Numbered from the stretch's first letter, positions 1 to 9,817 are shown. The stretch is DNA of 48,064 nt from Comamonas sp. lk (GCA_945869165.1 CAMBNY010000014.1:1-48064); one strand, 5' to 3'. Numbers and translations: made by a program. Notes: generated by a model from the letters alone, not told the origin.

Positions 1-72
1 AGGCGCACAGCGCCAACGTCGCATCCGCCATCCGGTCAAGCCGTACAGCGGAAGGTCTTTTAACCAGCTTAT

Positions 73-96
73 GTTTCCCCGGAGGGAAACGGAGGT
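73..96 (+). promoter_or_regulatory. 5'UTR hairpin and Shine-Dalgarno of sucA
   Basis: A perfect 7-bp inverted repeat (GTTTCCC at 73-79, GGGAAAC at 84-90) with tetraloop CGGA directly abuts the strong Shine-Dalgarno GGAGGT (91-96), 9 bases before the sucA ATG. The loop and 3' arm also contain a second GGAGG (81-85). The structure is seen directly. A role in translation initiation or mRNA stability is inference. The first 60 bases of the window show no recognisable gene. Confidence 0.5.
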
Positions 97-105
97 CAGC
101 GAAAA

Positions 106-2973
106 ATGAGTACGAGTTCGTCCGTCTATTCAGCCTATCTGGGCAACACCTTTCTCTTCGGCGGCAATGCGCCCTATGTCGAAGAGATGTATGAAAACTA
201 CCTCGACAACCCTGGCAGCGTGCCTGACACCTGGCGCGACTACTTCGACGCCTTGCAGCATGTGCCGGCCTCTGATGGCAGCAACGCACGCGATGTCGCG
301 CATCTCCCGGTGGTCAATGCCTTTGCCCAGCGTGCCAAATCCGGCGGCACCCGTGTGGTGCTGGCCAGCGCCGACGCCGAAATGGGCCGCAAGCGCACTG
401 CTGTGCAGCAACTGATTGCCGCCTACCGCAACGTCGGTCAACGCTGGGCCGATCTAGACCCGCTCAAGCGCACCGAGCGCCCGCACATCCCCGACCTGGA
501 CCCCGCGTTTTACGGGTTTGGCGATGCCGATCAGGAAACCGTGTTTGACACTAGCAATACCTTCTTCGGCAAAAACACCATGTCGCTGCGCGAATTGCTC
601 AATGCCTTGCGCGAGACCTATTGCGGCACCTTGGGCGCCGAGTTCATGTACGCCACCGACCAAGACGAAAAACGCTGGTGGCAGCAAAAGCTGGAAGCTG
701 TGCGCAGCAAGCCTAATTTCAATGCTGAGAAGAAAAAACACATTCTGGGTCGCCTGACGGCGGCTGAAGGCCTGGAGCGTTTTCTGCACACCAAATACGT
801 CGGCCAAAAGCGCTTTTCGTTAGAAGGCGGCGAGAGTTTTATTGCCGCCATGGACGAATTGATTCAGGCTGCAGGCAGCCAGGGCGTGCAAGAGATCGTG
901 ATCGGCATGGCGCACCGGGGCCGCCTCAACGTGCTGGTCAATACCATGGGCAAGCAGCCCAAGGACTTGTTTGCTGAATTCGACCATACCGCACCAGAAG
1001 AGCTTACTTCGGGTGACGTGAAATACCACCAAGGCTTTAGCTCGGACATGAGCACGCCTGGCGGCCCGGTGCATTTGTCGCTGGCCTTTAATCCCTCGCA
1101 CCTGGAGATCGTCAACCCCGTGGTCCAAGGTTCGGTGCGTGCGCGCATGGACCGGCGCTCCGACCCCCAAGGCAAGCAAGTGCTGCCGGTGCTGGTGCAT
1201 GGCGACGCAGCGTTCGGCGGCCAGGGTGTGAACCAAGAAACTTTGGCACTGGCCCAAACCCGTGGCTACACCACCGGCGGCACGGTGCACATCATCATCA
1301 ACAACCAGATCGGCTTTACCACCTCGGACCCGCGCGATATGCGCTCCAGCGCGTTTTGCACCGACATTGTCAAGATGGTGGAAGCGCCGGTGCTGCACGT
1401 CAATGCCGATGACCCCGAGGCCGTCGTGCTGGCCACACAGTTCGCTCTTGAATACCGCATGAAGTTCCGCAAGGACGTAGTGGTGGACATTATTTGCTTT
1501 CGCAAACTCGGCCACAACGAGCAGGACACCCCGAGCCTGACGCAGCCCTTGATGTACAAAAAAATCGGCGCGCATCCAGGTACCCGCAAGATCTTTGCGG
1601 ACAAGCTGAGCGCGCAAGGCCTGGGCGAAACCTTGGGCGATGACATGGCCAAAGCCTACCGCGCGGCATTGGACGAAGGGCGCCATGCGGCCGATCCGGT
1701 GCTGTCTAATTTCAAGACCAAGTTCACTGTGGACTGGGCACCGTTTTTAGGCAAAAAGTGGACCGATGTGGGTGATACCGCACTGCCTTTGAGCGAATGG
1801 AAGCGCTTGGCAGAACGCCTGACCACGATTCCCACCACCGTGACGCCGCACCAATTGGTGCGCAAGGTCTATGACGACCGCGCCGCCATGGGGCGAGGCG
1901 ATATTCCGGTGGATTGGGGCATGGGCGAGCACATGGCCTTGGCCTCCCTGGTGGCCAGCGGCTACCCGGTGCGCCTGTCTGGCGAAGACAGCGGACGCGG
2001 CACCTTTACCCACCGTCACGCCGTTATTCACGACCAAAACCGCGAAAAATGGGATGTGGGCACCTATGTCCCTTTGCAAAACGTGGCCGATGGACAAGCT
2101 CCGTTTGTGGTGATTGACTCGATCCTGTCCGAAGAAGCGGTGCTGGGCTTTGAGTACGGCTATGCCTCTAACGACCCCAACACCATGGTGATTTGGGAAG
2201 CACAATTTGGCGACTTTGCCAACGGCGCGCAAGTGGTAATCGACCAGTTCATCGCCTCAGGCGAAGTCAAATGGGGCCGCGTCAATGGCCTGACCCTGAT
2301 GCTGCCACACGGCTATGAAGGCCAGGGCCCAGAGCACAGCTCGGCGCGTCTGGAGCGTTTTATGCAATTGGCGGCGGACACCAATATGCAGATCGTGCAG
2401 CCCACCACCGCCAGCCAAATTTTCCATGTGCTGCGCCGCCAAATGGTGCGCAACGTGCGCAAGCCTCTGGTCATCATGACGCCCAAGTCGCTCCTGCGTA
2501 ACAAAGACGCTACTTCGCCCTTGAGTGAGTTCACCCGTGGTGGCTTCCAGACGGTGATCGGCGAGGTCAAAGAAATCAAGGCCGACAAGGTCAAGCGCAT
2601 CGTCGTGTGCTCGGGCAAGGTCTACTACGACCTGATGAAAAAGCGCGAAGAGCGCGGCTCAGACGATGTCGCCATTGTGCGTATCGAGCAGCTGTATCCG
2701 TTTGCGCACAAGGCGTTTGCCAACGAAATTAAAAAATACCCGAACGCTACCGAAATCGTCTGGACCCAGGACGAACCACAAAACCAGGGCGCGTGGTTTT
2801 TTGTGCAGCATTACATCCACGAAAACATGCTGGATGGGCAAAAGCTCGGCTATGCCGGTCGTGCCGCTTCGGCTTCGCCGGCGGTGGGCTATTCGCATCT
2901 GCACCAGGAGCAACAAAAAGCACTTGTCGATGGCGCATTTGGCAAGCTCAAAGGCGTGGTGTTGACCAAGTAG
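106..2973 (+). CDS. sucA: 2-oxoglutarate dehydrogenase E1 component
   Basis: This is the thiamine-diphosphate-dependent E1 subunit of the 2-oxoglutarate dehydrogenase complex of the TCA cycle. It decarboxylates 2-oxoglutarate and passes the succinyl group to the lipoyl arm of SucB. At 955 residues it is close to E. coli SucA (933). It has the N-terminal dehydrogenase segment (YLGNTFLFGGNAPYVEEMY), the substrate-contact motif MAHRGRLNVL with His270, the ThDP-binding HGDAAFGGQG (365-374), and the C-terminal transketolase-like half (SGEDSGRGTFTHRHA). The ATG at 106 is fixed by GGAGGT nine bases upstream. It is the first gene of sucA-sucB-lpdA, and sucB follows after 37 bases. The identification is secure. 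Confidence 0.98.
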   Translation: MSTSSSVYSAYLGNTFLFGGNAPYVEEMYENYLDNPGSVPDTWRDYFDALQHVPASDGSNARDVAHLPVVNAFAQRAKSGGTRVVLASADAEMGRKRTAVQQLIAAYRNVGQRWADLDPLKRTERPHIPDLDPAFYGFGDADQETVFDTSNTFFGKNTMSLRELLNALRETYCGTLGAEFMYATDQDEKRWWQQKLEAVRSKPNFNAEKKKHILGRLTAAEGLERFLHTKYVGQKRFSLEGGESFIAAMDELIQAAGSQGVQEIVIGMAHRGRLNVLVNTMGKQPKDLFAEFDHTAPEELTSGDVKYHQGFSSDMSTPGGPVHLSLAFNPSHLEIVNPVVQGSVRARMDRRSDPQGKQVLPVLVHGDAAFGGQGVNQETLALAQTRGYTTGGTVHIIINNQIGFTTSDPRDMRSSAFCTDIVKMVEAPVLHVNADDPEAVVLATQFALEYRMKFRKDVVVDIICFRKLGHNEQDTPSLTQPLMYKKIGAHPGTRKIFADKLSAQGLGETLGDDMAKAYRAALDEGRHAADPVLSNFKTKFTVDWAPFLGKKWTDVGDTALPLSEWKRLAERLTTIPTTVTPHQLVRKVYDDRAAMGRGDIPVDWGMGEHMALASLVASGYPVRLSGEDSGRGTFTHRHAVIHDQNREKWDVGTYVPLQNVADGQAPFVVIDSILSEEAVLGFEYGYASNDPNTMVIWEAQFGDFANGAQVVIDQFIASGEVKWGRVNGLTLMLPHGYEGQGPEHSSARLERFMQLAADTNMQIVQPTTASQIFHVLRRQMVRNVRKPLVIMTPKSLLRNKDATSPLSEFTRGGFQTVIGEVKEIKADKVKRIVVCSGKVYYDLMKKREERGSDDVAIVRIEQLYPFAHKAFANEIKKYPNATEIVWTQDEPQNQGAWFFVQHYIHENMLDGQKLGYAGRAASASPAVGYSHLHQEQQKALVDGAFGKLKGVVLTK

Positions 2974-3010
2974 GCAATACCCCGACACGCAAACTCATTG
3001 AAAGAATCGT

Positions 3011-4246
3011 ATGGCCATCGTAGAAGTAAAAGTTCCCCAATTGTCGGAATCCGTGGCAGAAGCCACGATGCTGCAGTGGAAGAAAAAAGTGGGCGACAGC
3101 GTCGCCGCAGATGAAACGCTTATTGAAATCGAGACCGATAAAGTGGTACTCGAAGTACCTGCCCCTTCGGCTGGCGTGCTGTCGGAAATCCTGGTGCTTG
3201 ACGGCGGCATGGTCAAGGCCGAACAGCTGATCGCCCGTATCGATACCGATGGCAAAGTTGCGGCAGCAACGGCACCTGCCGTTTCAGCGCCTTCGGCACC
3301 CGCCGCTGCGGCAGTCGCACCAGCTGCCAGCAAAGCCGACGTCTTGATGCCCGCCGCAGCCAAGCTGATGGCTGACAATCAATTAGCCGCTGGCTCGGTG
3401 TCCGGCACTGGTAAAGATGGCCGCGTCACCAAAGGCGACGTTTTGCAAGCCTTGCAAACGCCCGCGCCCGCTGCCATTATTCCAACCGGCGTGCCACAAA
3501 CTGCCTTGCCGCAAGTGTCGGCCCCTAGTAGCGTGGGTCTGGGTGATCGCCCGGAGCAACGCGTGCCCATGAGCCGTTTGCGTGCACGCGTGGCCGAGCG
3601 TTTGTTGCAATCGCAATCGACCAACGCCATCCTCACCACGTTCAACGAAATCAACATGGCGCCAGTCATGGAAATGCGCAAGCGCTTCCAGGAAAAATTC
3701 GAAAAAGAACACGGCGTGAAGATAGGTTTCATGAGCTTCTTTGTCAAAGCCGCGGTGCATGCATTGAAAAAATACCCGGTGCTCAACGCCTCGGTGGACG
3801 GCAACGACATCGTCTACCACGGCTATTTCGACATTGGCATTGCAGTGGGTTCACCGCGCGGTTTGGTGGTGCCCATTCTGCGCAACGCCGACCAGATGAG
3901 CTTTGCCGAAATTGAGAAAAAGATCGCTGAATACGGCGTGAAAGCACGCGACGGCAAACTCGGCATCGAAGAGATGACCGGCGGCACGTTCTCTATCAGC
4001 AATGGCGGTGTGTTCGGCTCTATGTTGTCTACGCCCATCATCAACCCGCCGCAGTCGGCCATTCTCGGCGTGCATGCCACCAAAGACCGCGCTGTGGTCG
4101 AAAACGGCCAAGTCGTGGTGCGCCCCATGAACTACTTTGCCATGAGCTACGACCACCGGATCATCGATGGCCGCGAAGCGGTGTTGGGTCTGGTAGCGAT
4201 CAAAGAGGCGATGGAAGATCCGTCGCGCCTCTTGTTTGATATCTGA
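3011..4246 (+). CDS. sucB: dihydrolipoyllysine succinyltransferase (E2 of OGDH complex)
   Basis: E2 core of the 2-oxoglutarate dehydrogenase complex, which moves the succinyl group from lipoamide to CoA. The 411-residue protein has an N-terminal lipoyl domain (1-78) with the lipoylated lysine in ETDKVVLEV (Lys44), and an Ala/Pro-rich linker. The peripheral subunit-binding domain follows at about 111-148 ([23 protein letters not shown]), and the catalytic acyltransferase domain at about 180-411 has the active-site His382 and Asp386 in [11 protein letters not shown]. Only one lipoyl domain is present, as is normal for SucB. It is preceded by a weak GAAAG ribosome site and followed by lpdA after 11 bases, so the three genes are almost certainly one transcript. 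Confidence 0.98.
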   Translation: MAIVEVKVPQLSESVAEATMLQWKKKVGDSVAADETLIEIETDKVVLEVPAPSAGVLSEILVLDGGMVKAEQLIARIDTDGKVAAATAPAVSAPSAPAAAAVAPAASKADVLMPAAAKLMADNQLAAGSVSGTGKDGRVTKGDVLQALQTPAPAAIIPTGVPQTALPQVSAPSSVGLGDRPEQRVPMSRLRARVAERLLQSQSTNAILTTFNEINMAPVMEMRKRFQEKFEKEHGVKIGFMSFFVKAAVHALKKYPVLNASVDGNDIVYHGYFDIGIAVGSPRGLVVPILRNADQMSFAEIEKKIAEYGVKARDGKLGIEEMTGGTFSISNGGVFGSMLSTPIINPPQSAILGVHATKDRAVVENGQVVVRPMNYFAMSYDHRIIDGREAVLGLVAIKEAMEDPSRLLFDI

Positions 4247-4257
4247 TCGGACGCACC

Positions 4258-5685
4258 ATGAGCACAGAATTTGACGTCGTCGTTATCGGCGCCGGCCCTG
4301 GTGGCTATATCGCGGCCATCCGCGCGGCCCAGTTGGGGTTTAAGGTGGCTTGCATCGACGAATGGAAAAACGCCAAGGGCGGCCCGGCACCCGGCGGTAC
4401 CTGTACCAATGTCGGATGCATTCCGTCCAAGGCTTTGTTGCAGTCCAGCGAACACTTCGACCACGCGTTGCACCATTTTGCGGACCACGGTATCAGCGCC
4501 ACCGGCGTGGCCATGGATGTCACGCAAATGCTGGCCCGCAAAGACGCGGTAGTCCAGCAAAACAATGATGGTATTTTGTATTTGTTTAAGAAAAACAAAG
4601 TCACGTATTTCCATGGACGCGGCGCCTTAGCCGCATCGCAAAATGGACTGCATACCGTGGAGGTCAGCGGCGCCGATGCGCAAAGCCTGGCGGCCAAGCA
4701 CGTCATCATCGCCACCGGTTCCAATGCGCGGCCATTGGCAGGTACGCCGTTTGATGAAGTCAACATACTGTCTAACGACGGTGCGCTGCGTGTGGGCGCT
4801 GTGCCCAAAAAATTGGCGCTGATCGGCTCTGGCGTCATCGGCCTGGAAATGGGCTCCGTCTGGCGCCGTCTGGGCGCGCAAGTCACGATTTTGGAAGGTC
4901 TGCCCACTTTCTTGGGCGCGGTAGATCAGCAAATCGCCAAAGAGGCGAAAAAAGCTTTTGACAAGCAGGGCTTGCACATCGAGCTGGGCGTCCAAGTGGG
5001 CGAGATCAAGTCGGGCAAAAAAGGCGTTTCCATCGCTTACACCAACGCCAAAGGCGAAGCGCAAACGCTGGACGTGGACAAGCTGATTGTGTCCATTGGC
5101 CGCGTGCCCAATACCAGCGGTCTGAACGCGCAAGCAGTAGGCCTGGCGCTTGACGAGCGCGGCGCTATCGTGGTGGACGCCGATTGCAAAACCAATGTAC
5201 CCGGCATTTGGGCGGTGGGCGATGTCGTGCGCGGCCCCATGCTGGCGCACAAGGCCGAAGAAGAGGGCGTGGCCGTGGCCGAGCGCATCGCCGGTCAGCA
5301 CGGGCATGTCAACTTCAACACGATTCCCTGGGTGATTTACACCAGCCCCGAAATCGCTTGGGTGGGCCGTACCGAGCAGCAACTCAAAGCCGATGGCGTG
5401 GCCTACAAGGCGGGTACTTTTCCCTTCTTGGCCAACGGCCGCGCCCGCGCGCTGGGCGATACCACCGGCATGGTGAAGTTTTTGGCCGATGCCGTGACCG
5501 ATGAAATCCTGGGGGTGCACATGGTGGGCCCGCAGGTGTCCGAGTTAATCGCAGAGGCCGTCGTTGCGATGGAGTTCAGAGCCAGCGCCGAAGATATCGC
5601 CCGCATTTGCCATGCGCATCCGTCACTCAGCGAGGCCACCAAGGAAGCGGCACTGGCGGTGGACAAGCGCACGCTGAACTTTTAG
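4258..5685 (+). CDS. lpdA: dihydrolipoyl dehydrogenase (E3)
   Basis: Flavoprotein that reoxidises dihydrolipoamide with NAD+ for the OGDH complex. The 475 residues show the FAD-binding GAGPGGY (11-17), the redox-active disulfide in [15 protein letters not shown] (Cys49/Cys54), and an NAD-binding segment around [17 protein letters not shown]. The second FAD motif is [13 protein letters not shown], and the C-terminal catalytic His454/Glu459 dyad lies in HAHPSLSEA. There is no N-terminal lipoyl domain, unlike the Lpd of some pyruvate dehydrogenase clusters. It is the last gene of the sucAB-lpdA operon. Its TAG (5683-5685) overlaps the TAA of the convergent diguanylate cyclase, and no intrinsic terminator separates them. 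Confidence 0.97.
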   Translation: MSTEFDVVVIGAGPGGYIAAIRAAQLGFKVACIDEWKNAKGGPAPGGTCTNVGCIPSKALLQSSEHFDHALHHFADHGISATGVAMDVTQMLARKDAVVQQNNDGILYLFKKNKVTYFHGRGALAASQNGLHTVEVSGADAQSLAAKHVIIATGSNARPLAGTPFDEVNILSNDGALRVGAVPKKLALIGSGVIGLEMGSVWRRLGAQVTILEGLPTFLGAVDQQIAKEAKKAFDKQGLHIELGVQVGEIKSGKKGVSIAYTNAKGEAQTLDVDKLIVSIGRVPNTSGLNAQAVGLALDERGAIVVDADCKTNVPGIWAVGDVVRGPMLAHKAEEEGVAVAERIAGQHGHVNFNTIPWVIYTSPEIAWVGRTEQQLKADGVAYKAGTFPFLANGRARALGDTTGMVKFLADAVTDEILGVHMVGPQVSELIAEAVVAMEFRASAEDIARICHAHPSLSEATKEAALAVDKRTLNF

Positions 5686-7547
5686 GCCATTTCGTTTTCG
5701 CCTTCGGGACCCGCTACGCGGTGGCGGCCCCGGTGTTTGGCGCGGTACAAAGCCGCGTCCGCATCCTGTACCAACCCGGCCGGCTTGGAGCCGCGATGCG
5801 GGTAAGCCGTGGCTACGCCAATGCTGACTGAAACGCGGCCAAAAGGCGATGCCGTGTTATCTAAGCCCAAGGCAAACACTTCCTGGCACAAGTAGCTCGC
5901 GATGGTGTTGATACCGTTGAGGTCCGTGTCCGGGGCAATGAGCACAAATTCTTCCCCCCCGTAACGGGCGATCAAATCGCCGCTACGCATTACACCGGCC
6001 TCAAACACGCGGGCCAACTGACGCAGGCATTCATCGCCCGCCGGATGACCGTAGGCATCGTTGTATGCCTTGAACCAGTCCACGTCAATCAAAGCCACCG
6101 AGAGCGGGCGCTTGTCCCGCGCTGCGCGACCCCATTCGACCGGTAGGGTCTCGTCAAACCGGCGCCGGTTGGCAATTCCGGTCATGCCGTCGATGCTGCT
6201 CAGGCTCTCTAGGCGGCGCGCTGCCAGGGCTAGCTCCTGCGTGCGCAGTGAAACCTGGGCCTCCAAATCAAACTCGGATTGGCGCCCTTTTTCCAATGCT
6301 AAATTTTGTTCTTGCAACAGGGTACGCAATTCCTGCAGATGGACTTGTCGCTTGCGCACCTCTTGAAAAGCCACCGCGCCGGCTAACACCAGCAGCCCCT
6401 GCACCAAGGCACGGTCCAGGGTGTAGCTCGCCATACTCAGTTCGTCACCCGACACCATGTCGGACAGGTGTTGCAGATACACACTGATAGCAGGAGTTAG
6501 CAAAGCAATGCCGTACCAGATAAATGGTCGATCACCGCTCACGGCCTGGGCAAAGCTCAGAAGAAGCAGCAATACGTAAGCGATAGGCATTCCATAGTGC
6601 AGGGTTGCAGCAGCTAGCGTTGGCCAGAACAAAAGGCCCGGTGTTAGCAGGCTGAAAACGGCCAAGGCCCCAAGCAGGTAGCCAAGCGCGCCACTTTTCA
6701 TATCTTTGGAAATTGCGTTGTACAAAAGGGCTACGGTAAAAAATAGCAGTGACGCGCCCGCCACGGCGTGGGACAGTGTGGCCACGGCATGCCCACTCCA
6801 CGAAAGCAAGGCTGGCATTAGGCCGCTGTTCTCGGCTATACACCAGCCGCTCGCGAGCACCAAGCCCAGGAAGAGCCCAAAGGTTTTTTGCCCGGTTGCG
6901 CCCCATAGAAACGCAAACACCAAAACCAATGCTGCACACAAGCCGCCAAGCCAGCCGTAGCGCATGGCGTCTTGCCCTTGGGCCATTTGAAATGCGGCGC
7001 TATCCCAAATCTGCGCAGACACATCAACGCCCATCCTGCTATGCACGCGCATCCAAACCGTTTGTCCTTCGCGCGCGCCTAAGTCCAAGGGAATGACAAG
7101 CAATCGATGCGGATAAGAACGACTTTCATAGGCCAATGCGTGCCCAGTCTTGGTGCTGCGCAGGGAGCCGTCTGGCGCTTCATAAAAAACCCCGACTATT
7201 TCCAGCAGGGGGTTTGACATAACCAGCAGTCGCTTGGCTGTCGCATTGCCCGAATTGACAATCCGCAGCTTGACCCAAAGCGCTGAGTTACTGAGCCCGA
7301 AGTCAGGGTTCCACGTACCCCCGGGGACATTTTCAAAGGTAAGCGGACCTTTTTCGGCGCGAACCTGGTCAAACGTCAGTTGCCCTGTTCGATCTTCAGC
7401 CCAACTAGCGTATTCGTTCAAGTTGAGTGTGCTGGAGCCCACCTTAGCGAAATCTAGTTCTCCAGCAGAAATCGGTCCACTGAAGAAAAGGAATGAAATC
7501 AACAGGGAACCCCAGAAACCGGGTTTATCTGCCCAAACTGACTTCAT
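5682..7547 (-). CDS. membrane diguanylate cyclase (7TMR-DISM sensor + GGDEF)
   Basis: Predicted c-di-GMP synthase. Numbered from the ATG at 7547 (621 aa), it has a signal-type hydrophobic N-terminus, a periplasmic beta-rich sensor domain of 7TMR-DISMED2 type (about 30-185), and about seven membrane helices (about 196-395). A coiled-coil follows (about 397-445), then a GGDEF domain (about 450-610). The catalytic motif is GGEEF (530-534), and an intact inhibitory I-site RSGD (521-524) lies five residues before it. Together these indicate an active, feedback-inhibited cyclase; this is inference from motifs. No EAL domain is present. The start is uncertain: an ATG at 7625 with AAGG seven bases upstream and a GTG at 7685 are in frame, but the extra N-terminus does not look like folded protein. 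The ligand is unknown. Confidence 0.9.
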   Translation of the reverse strand: MKSVWADKPGFWGSLLISFLFFSGPISAGELDFAKVGSSTLNLNEYASWAEDRTGQLTFDQVRAEKGPLTFENVPGGTWNPDFGLSNSALWVKLRIVNSGNATAKRLLVMSNPLLEIVGVFYEAPDGSLRSTKTGHALAYESRSYPHRLLVIPLDLGAREGQTVWMRVHSRMGVDVSAQIWDSAAFQMAQGQDAMRYGWLGGLCAALVLVFAFLWGATGQKTFGLFLGLVLASGWCIAENSGLMPALLSWSGHAVATLSHAVAGASLLFFTVALLYNAISKDMKSGALGYLLGALAVFSLLTPGLLFWPTLAAATLHYGMPIAYVLLLLLSFAQAVSGDRPFIWYGIALLTPAISVYLQHLSDMVSGDELSMASYTLDRALVQGLLVLAGAVAFQEVRKRQVHLQELRTLLQEQNLALEKGRQSEFDLEAQVSLRTQELALAARRLESLSSIDGMTGIANRRRFDETLPVEWGRAARDKRPLSVALIDVDWFKAYNDAYGHPAGDECLRQLARVFEAGVMRSGDLIARYGGEEFVLIAPDTDLNGINTIASYLCQEVFALGLDNTASPFGRVSVSIGVATAYPHRGSKPAGLVQDADAALYRAKHRGRHRVAGPEGENEMA

Positions 7548-7943
7548 GCCAAAGCTTTGTAGGCATTTTTTCAAAAACCAAAAGCCTAGGCGGTACGCTC
7601 GGTGCGCGTGCTGGCTCCGCACCATTGCAATGCCTTTAGGGCCTAAACCGTTCGTTAGGGCTAGATCAGCAGGCTGGGTTGTCACAATGTATTGCTGGGT
7701 TGAGAGGCATGGAAATAACGTTTAGTGTAATTATATTTAATTTGAAAAAATCGAATAAAAGGTGATTTTTAACAAATATGTTTTTCAAAGTCTATTCCTG
7801 CGCTGCTGGGCGCCTCATTCTCGCCTTAGACCGGTTAGGGTCCCCGACTCGGCATGTCATTCACCGCCAAGCGCTACTTTCAATGGTGAATTGCAGGCGA
7901 CTGATGTGGTGTTAAAGTCAGCCGATATTTCAGAAAGATTAAC
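7548..7943. other. intergenic region with AT-rich core
   Basis: Region between the divergent diguanylate cyclase and the small lysine-rich gene, 396 bases if the cyclase starts at 7547. Bases 7715-7790 are strikingly AT-rich against a GC-rich genome and include long A and T runs. Apart from the minus-strand promoter described separately, the region contains possible upstream codons of the cyclase (7548-7685). No convincing gene, terminator or RNA is visible. Confidence 0.5.
7730..7758 (-). promoter_or_regulatory. putative sigma-70 promoter of the diguanylate cyclase
   Basis: On the minus strand a perfect TATAAT (7735-7730) lies 17 bases downstream of TTATTC (7758-7753). This gives a predicted start near 7724 reading toward the diguanylate cyclase. 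The -10 is consensus and the -35 is weak. It lies in the most AT-rich stretch of the window, so chance occurrence is possible. Confidence 0.45.
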
Positions 7944-8132
7944 TTGGCCACTCCCAACTACGGTTACGAAAAACGCCAGAAAGAACTGGCTAAAAAACGT
8001 AAAAAAGAAGACAAGCTGAAGAACAAGACCGAGCGCAAAGAGTCGGGTGACCTTCCCGAGTCCGACAGCCAAGAGGCCGTTGACCACGACAAACCCTCTG
8101 GCGACTCGGGGTCCGGCGTAGCCACCACTTAA
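7944..8132 (+). CDS. small lysine-rich hypothetical protein
   Basis: A 62-residue protein whose first half is extremely basic (NYGYEKRQKELAKKRKKEDK) and whose second half is acidic and Ser/Asp-rich. It has no hydrophobic segment and is probably largely helical then disordered. Similar short KRQKELAKKRKKE proteins are familiar from betaproteobacterial genomes, but no function is known to me. The only sensible start is TTG at 7944, since no in-frame ATG exists near it, and the ribosome site is weak (AGAAAG). Its TAA (8130-8132) overlaps the TAA of convergent mnmH. The charge pattern suggests nucleic-acid or ribosome binding, which is speculation. Confidence 0.7.
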   Translation: MATPNYGYEKRQKELAKKRKKEDKLKNKTERKESGDLPESDSQEAVDHDKPSGDSGSGVATT

Positions 8133-9178
8133 ACAAGCGACCGTGCCGTGAGGTGCATAGATGGCATGCTTCGGTTGTGAAGCGTGATGTGCGTGGCGGA
8201 GCCAAATTTCACAAAGTTCCGCTCTATGGATTGCAAGTAGACCGGGTCGTAATGGTCAATGAGCAAGGAGCGGACCACACTGGCAAAGTCACCCTGGGCC
8301 ACCAACTCTTTCCATTCCTGCACCGTGGCCTTACCGCGCTGGGCAGTCAGTGCTTCAAGGCGCTGACAAAAGTGATCTGGATTGTCCAGAAAATACTGGT
8401 AATCCTCCAGCAACAGCGCCACACGCTCTTCCAGCGCTAATTCGATCAACACACAAGCACTGTTGCGCATGGCCTCCAAGAGTCCGGTGTGTACCGCTAC
8501 ATTGCCTACCTTTTTGCTCTCGCTTTCCACAAAAACGGGACGCAAGGGGTTAAAACCGCGCAAGGCGTCCCAGACCAGTGTGTCAAATCGCTTTTGGCTA
8601 GGCTGCGGCTGGCCGGGGATCGACCCTAATACCGAGCTTCGGTGCTGTGCCAGGTCTTCAAGATCAAGCACCTGGGCGCCTTCTGCTGCTAAAGCTTGCA
8701 AAAGCCGGGTCTTACCAGAACCCGTCGTGCCGCAAATGACTGTGAATTGCAGTTGCCCCGCAATGCGCTCCATGTCCAGCAGCATTTCGGCACGAAAGGC
8801 TTTGTAGCCGCCTTCAATCAGGCTCACCCGAAATCCTATCTGGTCCAGGATGAGCGACAGCGCGCCACTGCGCTTGCCACCGCGCCAGCAATAGGCCAGC
8901 GGAGCCCAATCGCGCGGCTTGTCCAACACATGGGCTTCGATATGCGCAGCAATGTTGCGCGCTGCCAAGGCCGCGCCGCGTTTTTTGGCTTCAAAGGCGT
9001 TTACCTGCTTGTATAGGGTGCCGATGGCCTGGCGCTCGTCGTCATGGAGCGTGGGCCAGTTCAGCGCGCCGGGGAGGTGGTCTAGCGCGTGTTCGGCTTC
9101 GCTGCGGGCATCAATAATGGTGTCCATTTGCGCAAAGCGGGCGATCACGTCTCGGGCGCTGACCAGTTGAAAACTCAT
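8129..9178 (-). CDS. mnmH: tRNA 2-selenouridine synthase
   Basis: MnmH (SelU/YbbB) converts 2-thiouridine at the wobble position of certain tRNAs to 2-selenouridine, using selenophosphate through a geranylated intermediate. The 349-residue protein has an N-terminal rhodanese domain with the catalytic Cys97 in YCWRGGKRSG. A P-loop GTTGSGKT (150-157) and a C-terminal helical region follow. The ATG at 9178 is chosen because it overlaps the stop of the upstream tesA-like gene (ATGA, 9175-9178), implying translational coupling; an in-frame start nine codons earlier would overlap further. No selD is in the window, so the selenium donor must be encoded elsewhere. Confidence 0.93.
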   Translation of the reverse strand: MSFQLVSARDVIARFAQMDTIIDARSEAEHALDHLPGALNWPTLHDDERQAIGTLYKQVNAFEAKKRGAALAARNIAAHIEAHVLDKPRDWAPLAYCWRGGKRSGALSLILDQIGFRVSLIEGGYKAFRAEMLLDMERIAGQLQFTVICGTTGSGKTRLLQALAAEGAQVLDLEDLAQHRSSVLGSIPGQPQPSQKRFDTLVWDALRGFNPLRPVFVESESKKVGNVAVHTGLLEAMRNSACVLIELALEERVALLLEDYQYFLDNPDHFCQRLEALTAQRGKATVQEWKELVAQGDFASVVRSLLIDHYDPVYLQSIERNFVKFGSATHITLHNRSMPSMHLTARSLV

Positions 9179-9807
9179 GGCAGCAACTTTCGCAAAGCCG
9201 GCCAAACATTGCCCAGCATGATGGGATGCGCCGCTTCCACCGGGTGAATCCGATCGCTTTGGAAAAGCGCATCGGCATTGTCGGCATCAGCCACACCCTT
9301 GAGGAAAAACGGTACCAGGGCTACTTTGTGGCGTTTGGCCACTTCGGCGTACATGGTGCTGAATTCGGCGGCGTACTGCGCCCCGTAATTAGGCGGCACT
9401 TGCATGCCCAGCAGTAGCACCTTGGCGCCTTGGCTTTGCGCCGCTTTGACCATGGTTTCCAAATTCTCCCGACTGATTTTGAGGGGCAGGCCGCGCAAGG
9501 CGTCATTGCCACCCAGCTCAATGATGAGCACCTGTGGGCGATGTTGTTCCAGTAGCGCAGGCAGTCGAGATCGACCGCCAGAGGTCGTGTCGCCGCTGAT
9601 GCTGGCATTGACCACCGTCACCGCACGACCGTCCTCCCGCAAACGCTTGTCCAACAGCGCTACCCAGCCGGTACCCCGCTTGAGCCCGTACTCGGCGCTG
9701 AGCGAATCGCCCAATACCAGCAAGGTGCTAGCGGCCTTGGCCTGTGCGGCAAAGCCTGCCCACAGCATCAGGCTAATGGCGCTTACGTTAAAGTGCCTGC
9801 GATTCAT
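9175..9807 (-). CDS. tesA: periplasmic SGNH-fold esterase/lysophospholipase (TesA-like)
   Basis: A 210-residue GDSL/SGNH hydrolase, matching E. coli TesA (208) in length and motifs. It has a signal peptide ending at about AQAKA|A (24-25), GDSLS with nucleophile Ser35, GGND with Asn101, and the DxxH pair Asp185/His188 (SDRIHP). Such enzymes hydrolyse acyl esters and acyl-CoA thioesters in the periplasm; the natural substrate is uncertain. The N-terminus MNRRHFN resembles a twin-arginine signal, which is a weak call. An alternative ATG lies at 9819. It is divergent from an ABC ATPase, as tesA/ybbA is in E. coli, and is coupled to mnmH downstream. Confidence 0.92.
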   Translation of the reverse strand: MNRRHFNVSAISLMLWAGFAAQAKAASTLLVLGDSLSAEYGLKRGTGWVALLDKRLREDGRAVTVVNASISGDTTSGGRSRLPALLEQHRPQVLIIELGGNDALRGLPLKISRENLETMVKAAQSQGAKVLLLGMQVPPNYGAQYAAEFSTMYAEVAKRHKVALVPFFLKGVADADNADALFQSDRIHPVEAAHPIMLGNVWPALRKLLP

Positions 9808-9817
9808 TGAAAGTTCC

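Noticed and set aside
1..63. Possible tail of an upstream gene ending with TAA at 61-63
   Set aside because: The 20 codons available do not resemble a known protein end and cannot be supported.
820..1686. Long minus-strand open frame (288 codons) opposite sucA
   Set aside because: It is antisense to a certain gene, has no ribosome site, and its His/Gln/Ala/Arg-rich translation is typical of a GC-rich shadow frame.
9404..9817. N-terminal extension of the ABC ATPase frame
   Set aside because: It lies antisense to tesA, and the family N-terminus begins at MSDSIIAL (9818).
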